A program made the position numbers and the translations under genes. From Branchiostoma floridae (Eukaryota; Chordata; Leptocardii; Amphioxiformes; Branchiostomatidae): 64,000 nt of DNA. Location of the stretch: positions 58,717 to 122,716 of the forward strand of contig NW_023365727.1 in assembly GCF_000003815.2 (NCBI RefSeq), in the 5' to 3' direction. Shown one piece after another: positions 33,080-44,645 of this stretch (position 1 is its first letter; each line of letters starts with the position of its first letter). A model generated the notes under the pieces. That model searched no databases. It was not told the origin of the DNA and saw only the letters and a list, made by a program, of their open reading frames with translations.

Positions 33080-33089
33080 GTATTCCGAA

Positions 33090-35362
33090 CACTACACGAA
33101 AACTTGAATATCCGGTCGTTTTTGGGGTTGCATATGTCCCGTGAAACCTGGTGTATCCGGGGCATGTGCAGTCATATCCTGTTATGACAAGCGCGGGTCC
33201 TGCATATTACCGGTTATGCCTGCACATCCGGTAATTAGACATGTATGGGGATATGCGGCCCCTGCTCACGTCTCCTGTCTTGAGTAATGCCAAACAAGAG
33301 ACCATCTTGTGTGTGAATTGATAGACGTATACGTAATGATGCTTTGTCATAAGAATAGGTTTGAGTAAGTTTGGTAAAGGACATCCGCTTTACATAAAAG
33401 TACTCTCCAAGCGGATGTGTATTGACTTGTCTGGCATTTTCAGTCAACAAAACTCACAAACGCCTGATATAAACGAATGCATTGTTTTACAAGAACAAAG
33501 AAAGGCCTAAGCACGAATGGCGCGTATCATCGTTTTCCAATGAATTGTTACCTAGAACGAACACTAAAAATAATTTTGAGGGCGTCGTATACTAGCGTTT
33601 GGTATTATTATATTCTTAAGCTTCGCTTTTACGTTTTTAGCTAATCAACTAATTTTTTTTTTTTTAAAGCTTTTGACACAAAAGAAAACATGGCTTACCC
33701 ACGCTCAATTTTAATATTCGTTTTTTTTTTTTTTTTGCTGCGGCAGTTTGTTGCCTAGATTGAACTACACGAAATGGACATTCTAAGTAAAATCTAACAC
33801 GTTTGATGATAACATTCTCCACCATTCTATGATGGGGTAGTCATTTTACGCCCTAAGCTTATCAATGAAACGGCCGCTTCAGTCTAAAGACCAATGTTGT
33901 GCTTTTGAAACAAAAGAAAACATGGCGTAAATGATATACCCACGCTCGCATTGGAAGCCTTCATTCATTTTTATCCTTGTGGATAATGCTTGTTGCAAAA
34001 ACAATATGTTTGTTACCAGACTGATGTATGAAATCATTAACAATTACAGTAACACATTTTCACCTAGTTCCTTGTGGGTATTGTTTGACTGTGAACTGGC
34101 CAGGTGACAAAAGCTGAATTTAGCTACAGTGGACCTCCCGACCTATTGTGTCTGTCTGTATGCAAATACTCATCAGAACTAGCCAATTGTATTTCACACA
34201 GCATGTAGGTGTTTGAAAATAAGGACCAATCGACACACATGTCAACATTTTCAAATTTTACAGTTGGCATTTCAGAGCTAGACATCTTTCTGTGAGGTTG
34301 CGATTTTTTGGAACGGATCCCGATAGCTGGATATCTGCATGCACGGCAGACAACGTCAGTGAACACTGAGGGATTTAGAATGATACGACCTCGAGACTAA
34401 ACAACATCTTGCCGCGTGGAATTTGAACTGCCTACGCTGAAGGATTGGATTCTGCTTGGAGTTCTAAACAACTGTAATTATAGCTAGTATCCAGTCTCGC
34501 ACGCGGGCAGGCTCTGTAGAGTACGGTGGGGTACGACCGACATGCCCGGTTGTGATTTTGCGAACGGTTTGAGACTACGTCACACGTCGCCATGTAGGGC
34601 TGGCTTAAAAGTTGCTGCCGGAGGCGGTGGTTGGCTCGGGTGATTTCTGCTTCGGCCCCGTGGACAGTGGAGGCTGCCCACCCGTGTTGCGATGGATCAA
34701 TGGTTACCACAAATCTTCACGTCCACGTTTAGAAATTTTGCTGCAGCTGTGCTCCTGACTAACAAAAGTCTGTGCAGAAGACGGGTGGACAACAGAATGT
34801 ATGATAGCGGGAATGCAGAACTTCACAAGACGTAAAAGGAGCATCATTCCTAGCACATATGGAGGAAATCGTCAGGACAGTCTACTGTCCAGAAATACTT
34901 TGAAAAAAATAAAGAAAATTCATTCACCATTCAGAAAGAATAAAAGCAAAATAAACACACTACAGGGAGGGGGGATCCTAGGTAGGGCAGGGTAGTAAAA
35001 CAAAGCTGCTTTCAATGACAAAGGGTATAAAGAAGCCGCTCTAGCCAAGGCCGGGGTGAGATAATTAGGTGATAATTAGGTGCTAACAAGGGTGCATGTC
35101 CCGAATAGGCAGGCATATGCAGGAAATTTGGGTCGGATGAGCGGACATGGGCGGGACATGCACCGGGATGGCCAGGCACATATGCAGGCATTATCGGCCT
35201 CCATATGTCCCGCACACTAATTGTTGTGAATCTCCGGGTCATATGCAGGTCCGTCTATACCAAGTGTGCGGACGGCATATACCCGTTATCGGCCACATAT
35301 TTTGAATATCTGGGTTTATATACAGGAGTATTCGACCCGGATATTCGCTTTTTCGTGCAGTG
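33090..35362. mobile_element. non-autonomous CACTA (EnSpm) DNA transposon
   Basis: The left terminus CACTACACGAAAAC and the right terminus, reversed, CACTGCACGAAAAAG form the CACT(A/G)-type TIR of the CACTA superfamily. The flanks are the 3-bp duplication GAA (33087-33089 and 35363-35365), the size expected of the family. The first and last ~300 bp hold many short subterminal motifs in both orientations (CATATGTCCCG, ATATGCAGG, CCTGCATAT, TATCCGG), as expected for transposase-binding repeats. The 2.27-kb interior has no recognisable transposase. It sits in an intron-like position right after a donor site. Confidence 0.85.
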
Positions 35363-35365
35363 GAA

Positions 35366-37400
35366 GGTGTGTAAAGTCCATACAATGTTAGAATCATTTA
35401 CACCTTGGCATACATAATGTACATTACTAGTAAATTTACCCAAAAAATGCAGAATGGTTGTACGCATGTCTTATGGGCTATGGCGATAGCGAGTATGTGG
35501 ACAGGGAGTTCACCTCGGTGTACTTTGCAAAAACGCTACCAAGCAACTCACCCAGAAAGCTTACAACTTCCGGAGGGTGGTGTGGGTAAAGTTCTTGGAC
35601 AAGGCATGTACGGCAAAAATGTGCCCGCCGAAGGCCAGGGATTAGACTACTATCGTGGTACAGATGCTTTCTCAGATGTTGTCTGGTGATGTTAATATAT
35701 TCTGTGTAATAGATTAAACATGGAAAAGGCGAATGTTGCTCAGTCCACAAGGGGATTATTTTACTTAATTTAGCTACACCTTGAATATAACACAATACAG
35801 ATAGACCTCCCTAGAAAACTATCCGTCAAGTTGGAACCAGGTCCATCCTTACATTCTACGTAAAAAAAATCTTGTATTTGTAATAAGGTTTTGCTTGATA
35901 TATTGGTACCCAACTTTAACAAATCTCATTCTTCTATAACGATGTTATTTTACAATGATTATTTGATAGGAAAATATAAAAAGTCATAACACAATGCTAC
36001 AAACATTCAAAAATATACTTTTCAAAATTGCATGTTAATTTTTTGGGCTGTTGAACATGGACGAAAAGAGGTCAGGGTCAGCGGTGCGCTGCATACCCTG
36101 AAATGAGTATGTAAAAACCAAACCAGGGTGGTGAAATCTCAACTTCAAGTGTTCTATAGAAATAGGCTTCTGGAACATTCAAGGCAGATCTCACCACTCC
36201 AGATGTATTGTTAGGACAGGAATGGTGTTACTACTGTCTAACCCATATTTGGTCTGCTTGATATCCCAGACCCTGATCAGACCACACTGCAAAAAATGGG
36301 CTGCTGCCAGCGAGGCGTACGAGGAAGAAAACAGGGGGAGAACGGCTGCATTATCAGGAGCTTAACAGCATTATCTCTGTGAAGGGCTGAAGTACCATCA
36401 GGAACACGAGCAAAAGGAATGAAACGTTATTTGTGGCCTTGACATCCAGCAAACCCATCTAACTAAGCTGAACAAGCCCCCACTGTACCAGAGGCACAGT
36501 CCCCGAAGTCTGGGTTTCCAAGAGGCTTGACAACTGTAATATTTTAAGACCTGACTAACAGAACCTGAGTAAGCTGGATGTCCTGCCATTGCCAATAGTT
36601 TTGCTCTGTCACCTGTTTATATTTGGATGTGTAATAGTGTATGGAAGATAACATTGCAACAGCTACTGTTGTTCCCATCAAGGGGCTGGTTGTTTTGTCT
36701 CAGTTTTTAACGCCAGAAATTTCCCCCACAAAAGGCCGACATGACCTTCACCAAAAACCAGTTTTCCTCGCCGTTAATATTTTTTTCCAGTTTCAAATTG
36801 CAATGTACTAATTAACCACCGAAACAGCTATACTATAAGATGACAAGAAACATTTCTGAGGCACAATGGAAGAAAAAATAAGAAGACAAAATTTGGTGAA
36901 ACAGATGTCCACCCTCACCTCACAATGGCCGCCCTGCTCTGAGTGGACTCCGCACAGTACAAAAGACTTCTCTTGTATCAATACGCGTAAACATCTGGAA
37001 TGCTGCTGAACTTTAAATGAAACACTTACATACAGCTTATATCGACAAAATTTTTAAAAATACATTTAATAGTAAAAAGCAAACAAGAGAATCAAATGTA
37101 ACCGCATTAACAATAGTACGTTCTAATTCTGGCTGCACTATTTTATGGCGGCGCTTGTGTATATTTCGTCTGGGGAGGGTATTCGGTGGCGGCTGGATGA
37201 TGACGTGTACAGCGCACCGGGGGTTACGTAGGGGTTTTTCGAAGTACCGCTCTTTAAAAAATATCTATACACGTACTCTCATGTCCCTAATAAACATACC
37301 CTCCGGAATAAACATACCCCCCGGACAAATCGTCAATAAAGGGTTAATGCCCCGGCCCGAGGTGTATATGGTGAGATAATCCCTGGTCAGGTGCGATAAC
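35366..37400. other. no recognised gene
   Basis: Intergenic-like sequence, moderately AT-rich. I found no motif-bearing frame on either strand. Any 3' continuation of the gene at 32.5-33.1 kb should fall here or beyond, but I cannot point to an exon. Confidence 0.45.
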
Positions 37401-37576
37401 TGAAACAACCAGAGGGGCGAATAAGAACAGAAAGAAACAACACCCCGACTCCCGGGATTCGAACCCGCGCCGAACCCGGGCAGCCGGATCACAAATCGAA
37501 CGTGCAAACCGTTCGGCCAAAAGGCTTAAGCCGTTAGGCGTCTTCGGTTTAGCAGTCCTTGAACACCACTGTTACA
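37401..37576 (-). repeat. TRIM 3' LTR with tRNA-like promoter boxes
   Basis: On the minus strand it starts TGTAACAGTGG and ends GGTTGTTTCA. It contains TTGGCCGAACGG (37509-37520), close to the Pol III A box, and GGTTCGAATCC (37455-37465), a perfect B box, about 45 nt apart. The arms that would form a tRNA acceptor stem do not pair, so it is tRNA-derived, not a working tRNA. Confidence 0.8.
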
Positions 37577-37680
37577 CTACTCCCCCTTTTCTTTTCAAGA
37601 TTCGTCCTCGAATCTCCGAGATCGACATCCCTGTGTGGCACATACTAGCCTGTTACTCACAGGGCCGGCGTGGGAACCAG

Positions 37681-37856
37681 TGAAACAACCAGAGGGGCGA
37701 ATAAGAACAGAAAGAAACAACACCCCGACTCCCGGGATTCGAACCCGCGCCGAACCCGGGCAGCCGGATCACAAATCGAACGTGCAAACCGTTCGGCCAA
37801 AAGGCTTAAGCCGTTAGGCGTCTTCGGTTTAGCAGTCCTTGAACACCACTGTTACA
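37681..37856 (-). repeat. TRIM 5' LTR with tRNA-like promoter boxes
   Basis: Same 176 bp as the other LTR, with A-box-like sequence at 37789-37800 and B box at 37735-37745. As the 5' LTR on the minus strand it would place internal Pol III promoter elements upstream of the primer-binding site. Confidence 0.8.
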
Positions 37857-37860
37857 TAAC

Positions 37861-38052
37861 TGTTACCCGCCCGTTCTGTCCACTTTAGATGATGTTTAGG
37901 GAGCCCAGAGGTGACACAAGAGCGACTAGGAGACTGGAGTTGAAACGACGTAACTTGATGTTTATTCTTTTTCCCGGCTACTGCCACGACGCATGCGCGT
38001 CGGCCCGGACTATCCCATTATCCATAAAGGGGGTTATTTCTACATGGCAACA
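37861..38052 (-). repeat. Ty3/gypsy 3' LTR (192 bp)
   Basis: On the minus strand it begins TGTTGCCATGTAG and ends GGGCGGGTAACA, with matched TGTT/AACA termini. It is preceded on that strand by the polypurine tract TTTAAAAGAGGGGAGAG (38053-38069). An AATAAA signal lies inside at about 37963-37968. It abuts the TRIM's TAAC flank. The matching 5' LTR is not present in the window. Confidence 0.75.
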
Positions 38053-38299
38053 CTCTCCCCTCTTTTAAAGTCGTCTCGGAACAATAACAATAACAATAAG
38101 AAACTATTAATGAACATATATATATATGGTTGTTTAGTACTATGAAAAATAAAGGCTATATTCTATTCTATTCTCCTTTGCGTTAGCCTCTTTTTTTCTC
38201 TTTAGCTTTGGCACCGATAACATCTTTAACTTTGGCACAGATAGCATCTTCAATAAACTGGCTTCACTGCTACTAACAGAAGCTCCAACGTACTGGCTT

Positions 38300-38859
38300 N
38301 NNNNNNNNNNNNNNNNNNNNNNNNNNNNNNNNNNNNNNNNNNNNNNNNNNNNNNNNNNNNNNNNNNNNNNNNNNNNNNNNNNNNNNNNNNNNNNNNNNNN
38401 NNNNNNNNNNNNNNNNNNNNNNNNNNNNNNNNNNNNNNNNNNNNNNNNNNNNNNNNNNNNNNNNNNNNNNNNNNNNNNNNNNNNNNNNNNNNNNNNNNNN
38501 NNNNNNNNNNNNNNNNNNNNNNNNNNNNNNNNNNNNNNNNNNNNNNNNNNNNNNNNNNNNNNNNNNNNNNNNNNNNNNNNNNNNNNNNNNNNNNNNNNNN
38601 NNNNNNNNNNNNNNNNNNNNNNNNNNNNNNNNNNNNNNNNNNNNNNNNNNNNNNNNNNNNNNNNNNNNNNNNNNNNNNNNNNNNNNNNNNNNNNNNNNNN
38701 NNNNNNNNNNNNNNNNNNNNNNNNNNNNNNNNNNNNNNNNNNNNNNNNNNNNNNNNNNNNNNNNNNNNNNNNNNNNNNNNNNNNNNNNNNNNNNNNNNNN
38801 NNNNNNNNNNNNNNNNNNNNNNNNNNNNNNNNNNNNNNNNNNNNNNNNNNNNNNNNNNN
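38300..38859. other. assembly gap (560 N)
   Basis: Falls between the end of the gypsy integrase region and its 3' LTR. Confidence 0.98.
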
Positions 38860-40452
38860 CAAGTAGCCTGGTTGGCCACCTACATCATACGTGAGAGTCC
38901 GTGGTGGCCTCCTATTTCGTCTGGGTCTGTTCTCTTCTACTTCTGCTGGGTCTGGAACATCCTCAGCACCCTGAGACACACAGGGCTGGTCCTCAGACTC
39001 AACTTCAACATCAGTTTCTTCATCCCTTTCACTCCCTGTACTTCCTCTCTGGTCTTCTTGTTCAGCTCCAATTTCGACTCTGTTGTCTGCAAGTTCTTCT
39101 TCCTCATTATCACTCCTCTTGTCCTCTCTTTGAGGTGTTTTCTCTTTGCTTTGTTTGTCCACTGGAACCTCTAGAGGCAGTCCGTCACACGGTAGTAGCA
39201 TATTTCTATGCAACACTCTTGACCTTCCTTCTCTGCATTCTGGGCGTACCTCATACACTGGAATATCTTTCCCCTTCTGCTTCACAATGATGTGGACTTT
39301 GTCCTCCCAGTGGGAACGCAACTTGCCCGGTCCTCCTCTGTCCGTCATATTTCGAACAAGGACCCGGTCACCACTGGACAGACTGAGACCGTGCACCCTT
39401 CTGTCGTACTGCTTCTTCCCTTTTGCACCTGTTTTCCTGGCATGCTGACTCGCAATCCTGTAGGCCTCCTGCATGCCACGTTTCCATTTCTTGGCATACT
39501 CAGGATATGATTGAACCTCATTCTCCTTGTCTTCAATCCCGAACATAAGGTCCACTGGCAGGCGGGGGTGATGTCCATACAACAGAAAGTGAGGCGAATA
39601 CCCAGTGCTCTCATGTCGGGTGCAGTTGTACGCATGAACCACTTTGTTAAGAGACGCCTTCCAATCTGTTTTCTGGGATTCTGGGAGAGCACGTAACATC
39701 GCTAGCAAAGTCCGATTAAACCTCTCCACCTGACCATTTCCCTGGGGGTGATACGGGGTTGTTCTCGAGGGCGACACTCCACTCAGCTGATGTAGGCGTT
39801 GAAACAACCTATTTTCAAACTCTGCTCCCTGGTCATGGTGAATCTTGAGAGGGTACCCAAATCTAGGAATGAAGTCATTAAAGAGCTTCTCTGCTGCTGT
39901 TCTCCCTGACTTGTTCCTGGTTGCACATGCTTGAGCGAACCGTGTGAAATGGTCCACAACCACCAAAATGTACTCGTAGCCACCTTTGCTCCTTTCAAGG
40001 TGGACATAGTCAATGGACACCAGTTGTAGCGGCTCAGTGGTGATGATGTTAGTAAGTGGGGCTTTGTCTGGAATGTTTGGCTTCCGGCGCTTAATGCACT
40101 GACACTTGGAGGTACAGTATTCAACTATGTCTCTCTGCATCTTTGGCCAGTAGAACCGTTGTCTTGCCAGGCTGACAACCCTGTCTGCTCCCAGATGGCC
40201 CATTTTGTCATGTAGTTCTTGGTACACAATGTTTCTATATTCCTTCGGGAGCACTACTTGCAGTACTGGACCAGCTCTCCGGCGGAGAATGCCCTCATCA
40301 TCGATCTGCAGCTTTTTCCACTCCCGCATGTATTCTCTTGTACCAATTGAGTTGTCTTGCCTCTCTCGGGTAGTGGGATTCCTCCCCCCTTCTTTCAGCT
40401 CTATCACCTTTCTAATGGCCGAGTCCCGACGTTGCGTTCACCGATCTCCTTC
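38860..40452 (-). CDS. Ty3/gypsy integrase
   Basis: The minus-strand frame carries, in order, the H2C2 zinc-binding region (HDKMGHLG ... CTSKCQC), then a DDE catalytic core: first Asp in [10 protein letters not shown], second in [10 protein letters not shown], Glu in [20 protein letters not shown]-like module follows ([19 protein letters not shown]), then an acidic tail ([17 protein letters not shown] ...) of about 130 residues. The enzyme inserts element cDNA into the genome. The core is uninterrupted. It is separated from the RNase H part by a 149-N gap whose size may be wrong; the two segments are not in one frame as assembled. Downstream sequence up to the LTR is hidden by the larger gap. 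Confidence 0.9.
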
Positions 40453-40601
40453 NNNNNNNNNNNNNNNNNNNNNNNNNNNNNNNNNNNNNNNNNNNNNNNN
40501 NNNNNNNNNNNNNNNNNNNNNNNNNNNNNNNNNNNNNNNNNNNNNNNNNNNNNNNNNNNNNNNNNNNNNNNNNNNNNNNNNNNNNNNNNNNNNNNNNNNN
40601 N

Positions 40602-41459
40602 TGTGCAGGTAGCCATAAACTGCTCAGCATCTCCTGGACTTGGTACTCTTGACAGCACATCTGCATCTGCATTGGCTTTCCCAGGTCGGTACTTGATGCT
40701 GAAGTTATAGTCCACCAGCTCTGCCACCCATCGGTGACCTGTCGCATTCAACTTGGCCGTGCTCAGAACGTAGGTGAGTGGATTATTGTCGGTATATACT
40801 TCAAAAGATGGGGCGTGGTACAGGTAGTCTCGGAATTTCTCAGTAATGGACCACTTGAGAGCCAAGAACTCCAACTTCCCCGAGTGCATGTGGTAATTCT
40901 TCTCTGCCGGTGACAGTGTCCGTGAACCATATGCAATCACCCGGAGCTTGCCCTCTTGCTGTTGATATAATACTGCGCCCAAACCATTGGCTGATGCATC
41001 TGTGTGCAGGATAAATGGTTTTTCAAAGTCAGGGTAGGCCATCACAGGTGGGCTGGTCAGTTGTTCTGTCAGTTGATTAAGGATATCTTGGTGTTCCTCA
41101 GTCCACTGGACTGGTTGCTTCGCAGCACTGTCCGACAGCAGGTCGTACAGTGGTTTAGCAATTCTACTGAAGTCCTTGATGTACGTCCTGTAGTACCCGA
41201 GGAACCCAAGCACCCGTCGTACATCTCCTACAGTAGTGGGCTTCTTGTCTCTGATTGCCTTGACTGCTGCTGTATCTTCTGGATCCATCGTGTACCCATC
41301 TGCAGTGACTAGCTTCCCGACATACCTCACCTGTCGTCGGAACATCACACATTTCTTTGGCTTCAACTTACAGCCATGTTCCTGGAACCTGCGCAACACT
41401 CTCCTGATGCGCTCGACATGTGACTCAAAGCCTTCACTGTAGACCATGGTGTCATCCAT
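40602..41459 (-). CDS. Ty3/gypsy reverse transcriptase C-terminal part and RNase H
   Basis: The frame opens inside the catalytic box at DDTMVYSEGFESHVERI and continues through the RT thumb (KCVMFRRQVRYVG, RRVLGFLGYYRTYIKDFS). It then runs into RNase H (FILHTDASANGLGAVLYQQ, KLEFLALKWSITEKFRDYL, FEVYTDNNPLTYVL) and ends near RPGKANADADVLSR. The RNase H acidic residues D, E, D and a final D are all present. Fingers and first part of the palm, gag and protease are missing: the sequence runs into a 100-N gap at 41470, and beyond it lies unrelated sequence with a host-like exon at 41737. The 5' half is therefore deleted or misassembled. Confidence 0.9.
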
Positions 41460-41736
41460 ATACGGTCACNNNNNNNNNNNNNNNNNNNNNNNNNNNNNNN
41501 NNNNNNNNNNNNNNNNNNNNNNNNNNNNNNNNNNNNNNNNNNNNNNNNNNNNNNNNNNNNNNNNNNNNNTTAGTCGTATTGCCCAAATATTCATTACTAA
41601 TGTCTATATTATACTTTGCCTCCTCTCCTACTGTACAGGAAGAGAATGCTATCCAATAAATGTGAGCAGAAATTAGTCCAACCTTGAACATCTGGGTGCT
41701 AATTCCTTGCATTGACTTAAATTTCTTTGCTGCCTA

Positions 41737-41858
41737 GAGAGTTTCACTGATGACAAAGGTAACAATAATGAAGAACGAGATGAGGAGAGTCAACGAGAGC
41801 AGAATAAGAGGAAAATAAAGCTTGTCACTCGAGAGCAGATAATAGAGCTCACAGAAAA
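41737..41858 (+). CDS. exon with Glu/Lys/Arg-rich coding, unknown protein
   Basis: Bounded by TGCCTAG| and |GTAAGT. The open frame includes NEERDEESQREQNKRKIK followed by LVTREQIIELTEK. The charged composition predicts a helical or disordered basic-acidic segment. No family recognised. It may belong to the same gene as the exons at 32.5-33.1 kb, which would give a large intron filled by CACTA, TRIM and gypsy insertions, but phase does not prove it. Confidence 0.45.
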
Positions 41859-42227
41859 GTAAGTAATCTGTGTACAGTTTGTATGTGATTAGCTTTGCCA
41901 AGAAGGTAACCTGTTATGTTTTCAAATTCGTTAGTGCATTTGTCTGTCTGTGTCAATGATAAATGAGAAGTACTGGATGAATTGCCTTGATATTTTGTAC
42001 ATGTGTGCGGGTTCATCTGGATGAAACCTCAAAGCTATTATATCTTCGTTAATATACTACGACTGGATAAAAATGGAGATTTACTTTTGGACGTTTTGAG
42101 TGACAACCATCACTCTTCTTCAGCGTCACGTGAATGAACTGGCAGTACATCTAACTAGTAGTAGAAAACGGTGGAACATGGAAAGATCGTTTGCAAAATT
42201 AACGTGACTTATTACCTTCGCCAAGAA

Positions 42228-43640
42228 GGGGATTGTAACAACTATAGAGGTATATCGCTCCTAAACATTGTCGGAAAAGTGTATGCTAGGATCCTTCTCA
42301 ACAGACTGAAAATCCTGGCTAATCGTGTGTACCCGGAATCACAATGTGGATTTAGGGCAGGAAGATTGACAACTGACATGATCTTCTCCCTACGTCAATT
42401 GCAGGAAAAGAGCAGGGAACAGGGCCAAGCCCTATACAATCATGCTGTTCATAGACCTCACTAAAGCTTTCGATTTAGTGAGCAGGAAAGGCTTGTTCGA
42501 ACTTCTGAAGAAGATCGGCTGCCCACCAAAACTGAGTAGCATGGTGGTTTCTTTTCACACTGACATGAAAGGGACAGTATTGTTCGATGGATCCTGTTCA
42601 GACTCTTTCTCCATAAAGAGCGGCGTAAAGCAGGGGTGCGTGTTAGCACCAACACTCTTTGGGATTTTCTTTTCCATACTGTTGTCGCACGCCTTCGACG
42701 CATCCACAGATGGAGTTTATCTACATACAAGGTCTGACGGGAAGTTGTTTAACCTCGCACGGCTTCGTTCCAAGACAAAGGTGAGGACAGTACTCCTCAG
42801 AGAGATGCTTTTTGCGGACGACGCAGCGCTCGCGGCCCATACAGAGGCCACTCTCCAGAGACTGAGCAACTGCTTTGGCACTGCATGTAAGCTGTTTGGA
42901 CTCACCGTGAGCTTGGAAAAAACCTGCGTCTGTGCACAAGGGGTCAGCACTCCCCCAGCCATCACTATGGACAATGTACTCTTAAAAAATGTGGACAGCT
43001 TTACTTACCTTGGTTCTACAGTTACCAACACACTGTCGCTGGATGCCGAACTTGACAAACGTATCGGGAAGGCCACTACAATGGCTCGACTGACTCAAAG
43101 GGTTTGGGAGAACAGAGATCTGTCATTGCATACAAAAGTACAAGTGTACCGAGCCTGCGTACTGAGTGTCCTACTGTACGGGAGTGAGGCGTGGAACACA
43201 TATGTACGACAAGAACGCCGATTAAACGCCTTTCATATGCGTTGTCTCCGACGCATCTTAGGACTTACCTGGAGAGACAAGGTACCAAACCGTGTCATCC
43301 TTGAACAAACAAAGGTGCAGAGTATCTATTCCATCCTCAGCCGATGCCGTCTTCGTTGGCTCGGACATGTAAGGCGTATGGAGGATGGGAGGATCCCTAA
43401 CGATGTACTTTACAGCGAACTAGCCACTGGCTCCAGGGCTGTGGACGTCCCGCACTACGNNNNNNNNNNNNNNNNNNNNNNNNNNNNNNNNNNNNNNNNN
43501 NNNNNNNNNNNNNNNNNNNNNNNNNNNNNNNNNNNNNNNNNNNNNNNNNNNNNNNNNNNNNNNNNNNNNNNNNNNNNNNNNNNNNNNNNNNNNNNNNNNN
43601 NNNNNNNNNNNNNAAAAGAAGGAGGACTGTAGCAGCAACA
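42228..43640 (+). pseudogene. non-LTR retrotransposon reverse transcriptase, 5'-truncated and frameshifted
   Basis: From GDCNNYRGISLLNIVGKVYA the frame covers RT blocks 1-2 up to about 42440. A +1 shift then moves reading to MLFIDLTKAFDLVSRKG, where the first catalytic Asp lies. Later come GVKQGCVLAPTLFGIFF, MLFADDAALAAHTEATL (the FADD box), and the C-terminal YLGSTVTNTLSLDAELDKR and RLRWLGHVRRMEDGRIPND blocks. This C-terminus is typical of a widespread invertebrate LINE group; I do not assign a clade. The endonuclease is absent. A 154-N gap covers 43460-43613. Confidence 0.85.
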
Positions 43641-43699
43641 ACAGAAGTCACCTCCTCTATGGCGCAATGATGGTCTTGAAGACTGAACTGCCAAAGAAG

Positions 43700-44446
43700 A
43701 GCGACCTTTATGGTACTGCAGCAGAACTTCCTGGTTTGATATCTCAAGTTCTGAACATGCTATGGCCATGATTTTTTAGTGGTAGATAGCTCTTGATGCC
43801 GAGAGTAGGTGGTGTATGTTTGGGCCCCCTAGCGGCTTGTTTTGGAACTGCAGAGCAGGTTTAGTGTCAGACTTTAAAAGGGAATAACTCAAAAAGAGGT
43901 CAACGAATTGTTATGATTTTCGGTATGTGGATAGCTCAAGTGATGCTTCATATAATGACATATTAATTATGCAAATATTTATCTAATTTGCATAATCAAT
44001 TATGAAATTTTCTGAACATGCTCAGTTCCAGTATGGGACCATTGCAACATGTGACACCTGTAACTGAGAAGGAGAAGAATATTGATTGATATATATTATG
44101 CAAAATAGATACCTAATTTGCATAATTAATGAGAAAATGCTGCAATTTTATTGTTGTAAATGACAGTAACTTCTTACTTGTAGCATTTGGAAGTTATGTA
44201 CGGGTGAACATCATTGAACATTAATTATGCAAATGAGGGTCTCATTTGCATAAATTAACAGAAAATGCGATAAAAGCTTTCTTTCTTAAGATTGTGTACG
44301 TCTGGTGTCTGGTAGAGGAGATGATCAACTGATACAATTTATGTAAATAAGAACCTTATTTGCATAATCAATGATAAACAATTAAAGCAGCCGTTGTAAA
44401 GAAAGGTAGGATTATTTGGCGAAGGTATGGGGTCGTGGAACTCTAG
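43700..44446 (+). repeat. AT-rich ATTTGCAT repeat, third copy
   Basis: It is collinear with 4965-5675 from ACTGCAGCAGAACTTCCTGG to the shared end GGTCGTGGAACTCTAGT. Several ATTTGCATAATTAAT-like motifs are conserved. It directly follows the LINE pseudogene. Confidence 0.8.
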
Positions 44447-44620
44447 TATGAAAATCATGTTTAGATAGGTTCCTGTGTTAAGACAATACAAGACAAGTTG
44501 GATGTCACTCAAAATGTCCAGAAGTAAATCTCTGCTTTTATCCAGTTGTAGATATTGAATTGTACAAAAATGTATTTGAATATTGTTTTCCTTGATGTGA
44601 GAAACTTCTTCGTATTAAAC

Positions 44621-44645
44621 GTAACATCTATTATCATAATACCGG
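44621..44645 (-). mobile_element. 887-bp TIR element, second copy, left remnant
   Basis: GTAACATCTATTATCATAAT followed by ACCGG matches the reverse complement of the right end of the copy at 9055-9941. The rest of this copy resumes at 52737. Confidence 0.8.

Larger units (their letters stand above)
37401..37856 (-). mobile_element. 456-bp TRIM retrotransposon with identical LTRs
   Basis: Two 176-bp direct repeats (37401-37576 and 37681-37856) appear identical base for base and have TG...CA ends. They enclose a 104-bp interior. Read on the minus strand, the interior begins one base after the 5' LTR with TGGTTCCCACGCCGGCC, which has the TGG start of a tRNA primer-binding site, and ends with the purine-rich tract CTTGAAAAGAAAAGGGGGAG just before the 3' LTR. 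The flanks share TAAC (37397-37400 and 37857-37860). No coding capacity remains. Layout LTR-PBS-PPT-LTR under 500 bp defines a terminal-repeat retrotransposon in miniature. Identical LTRs imply a recent insertion by enzymes from another element. Confidence 0.85.

Noticed and set aside
38872-39510. Plus-strand frames of 70-130 codons between 38.9 and 39.7 kb
   Set aside because: They are antisense shadows of the gypsy integrase.
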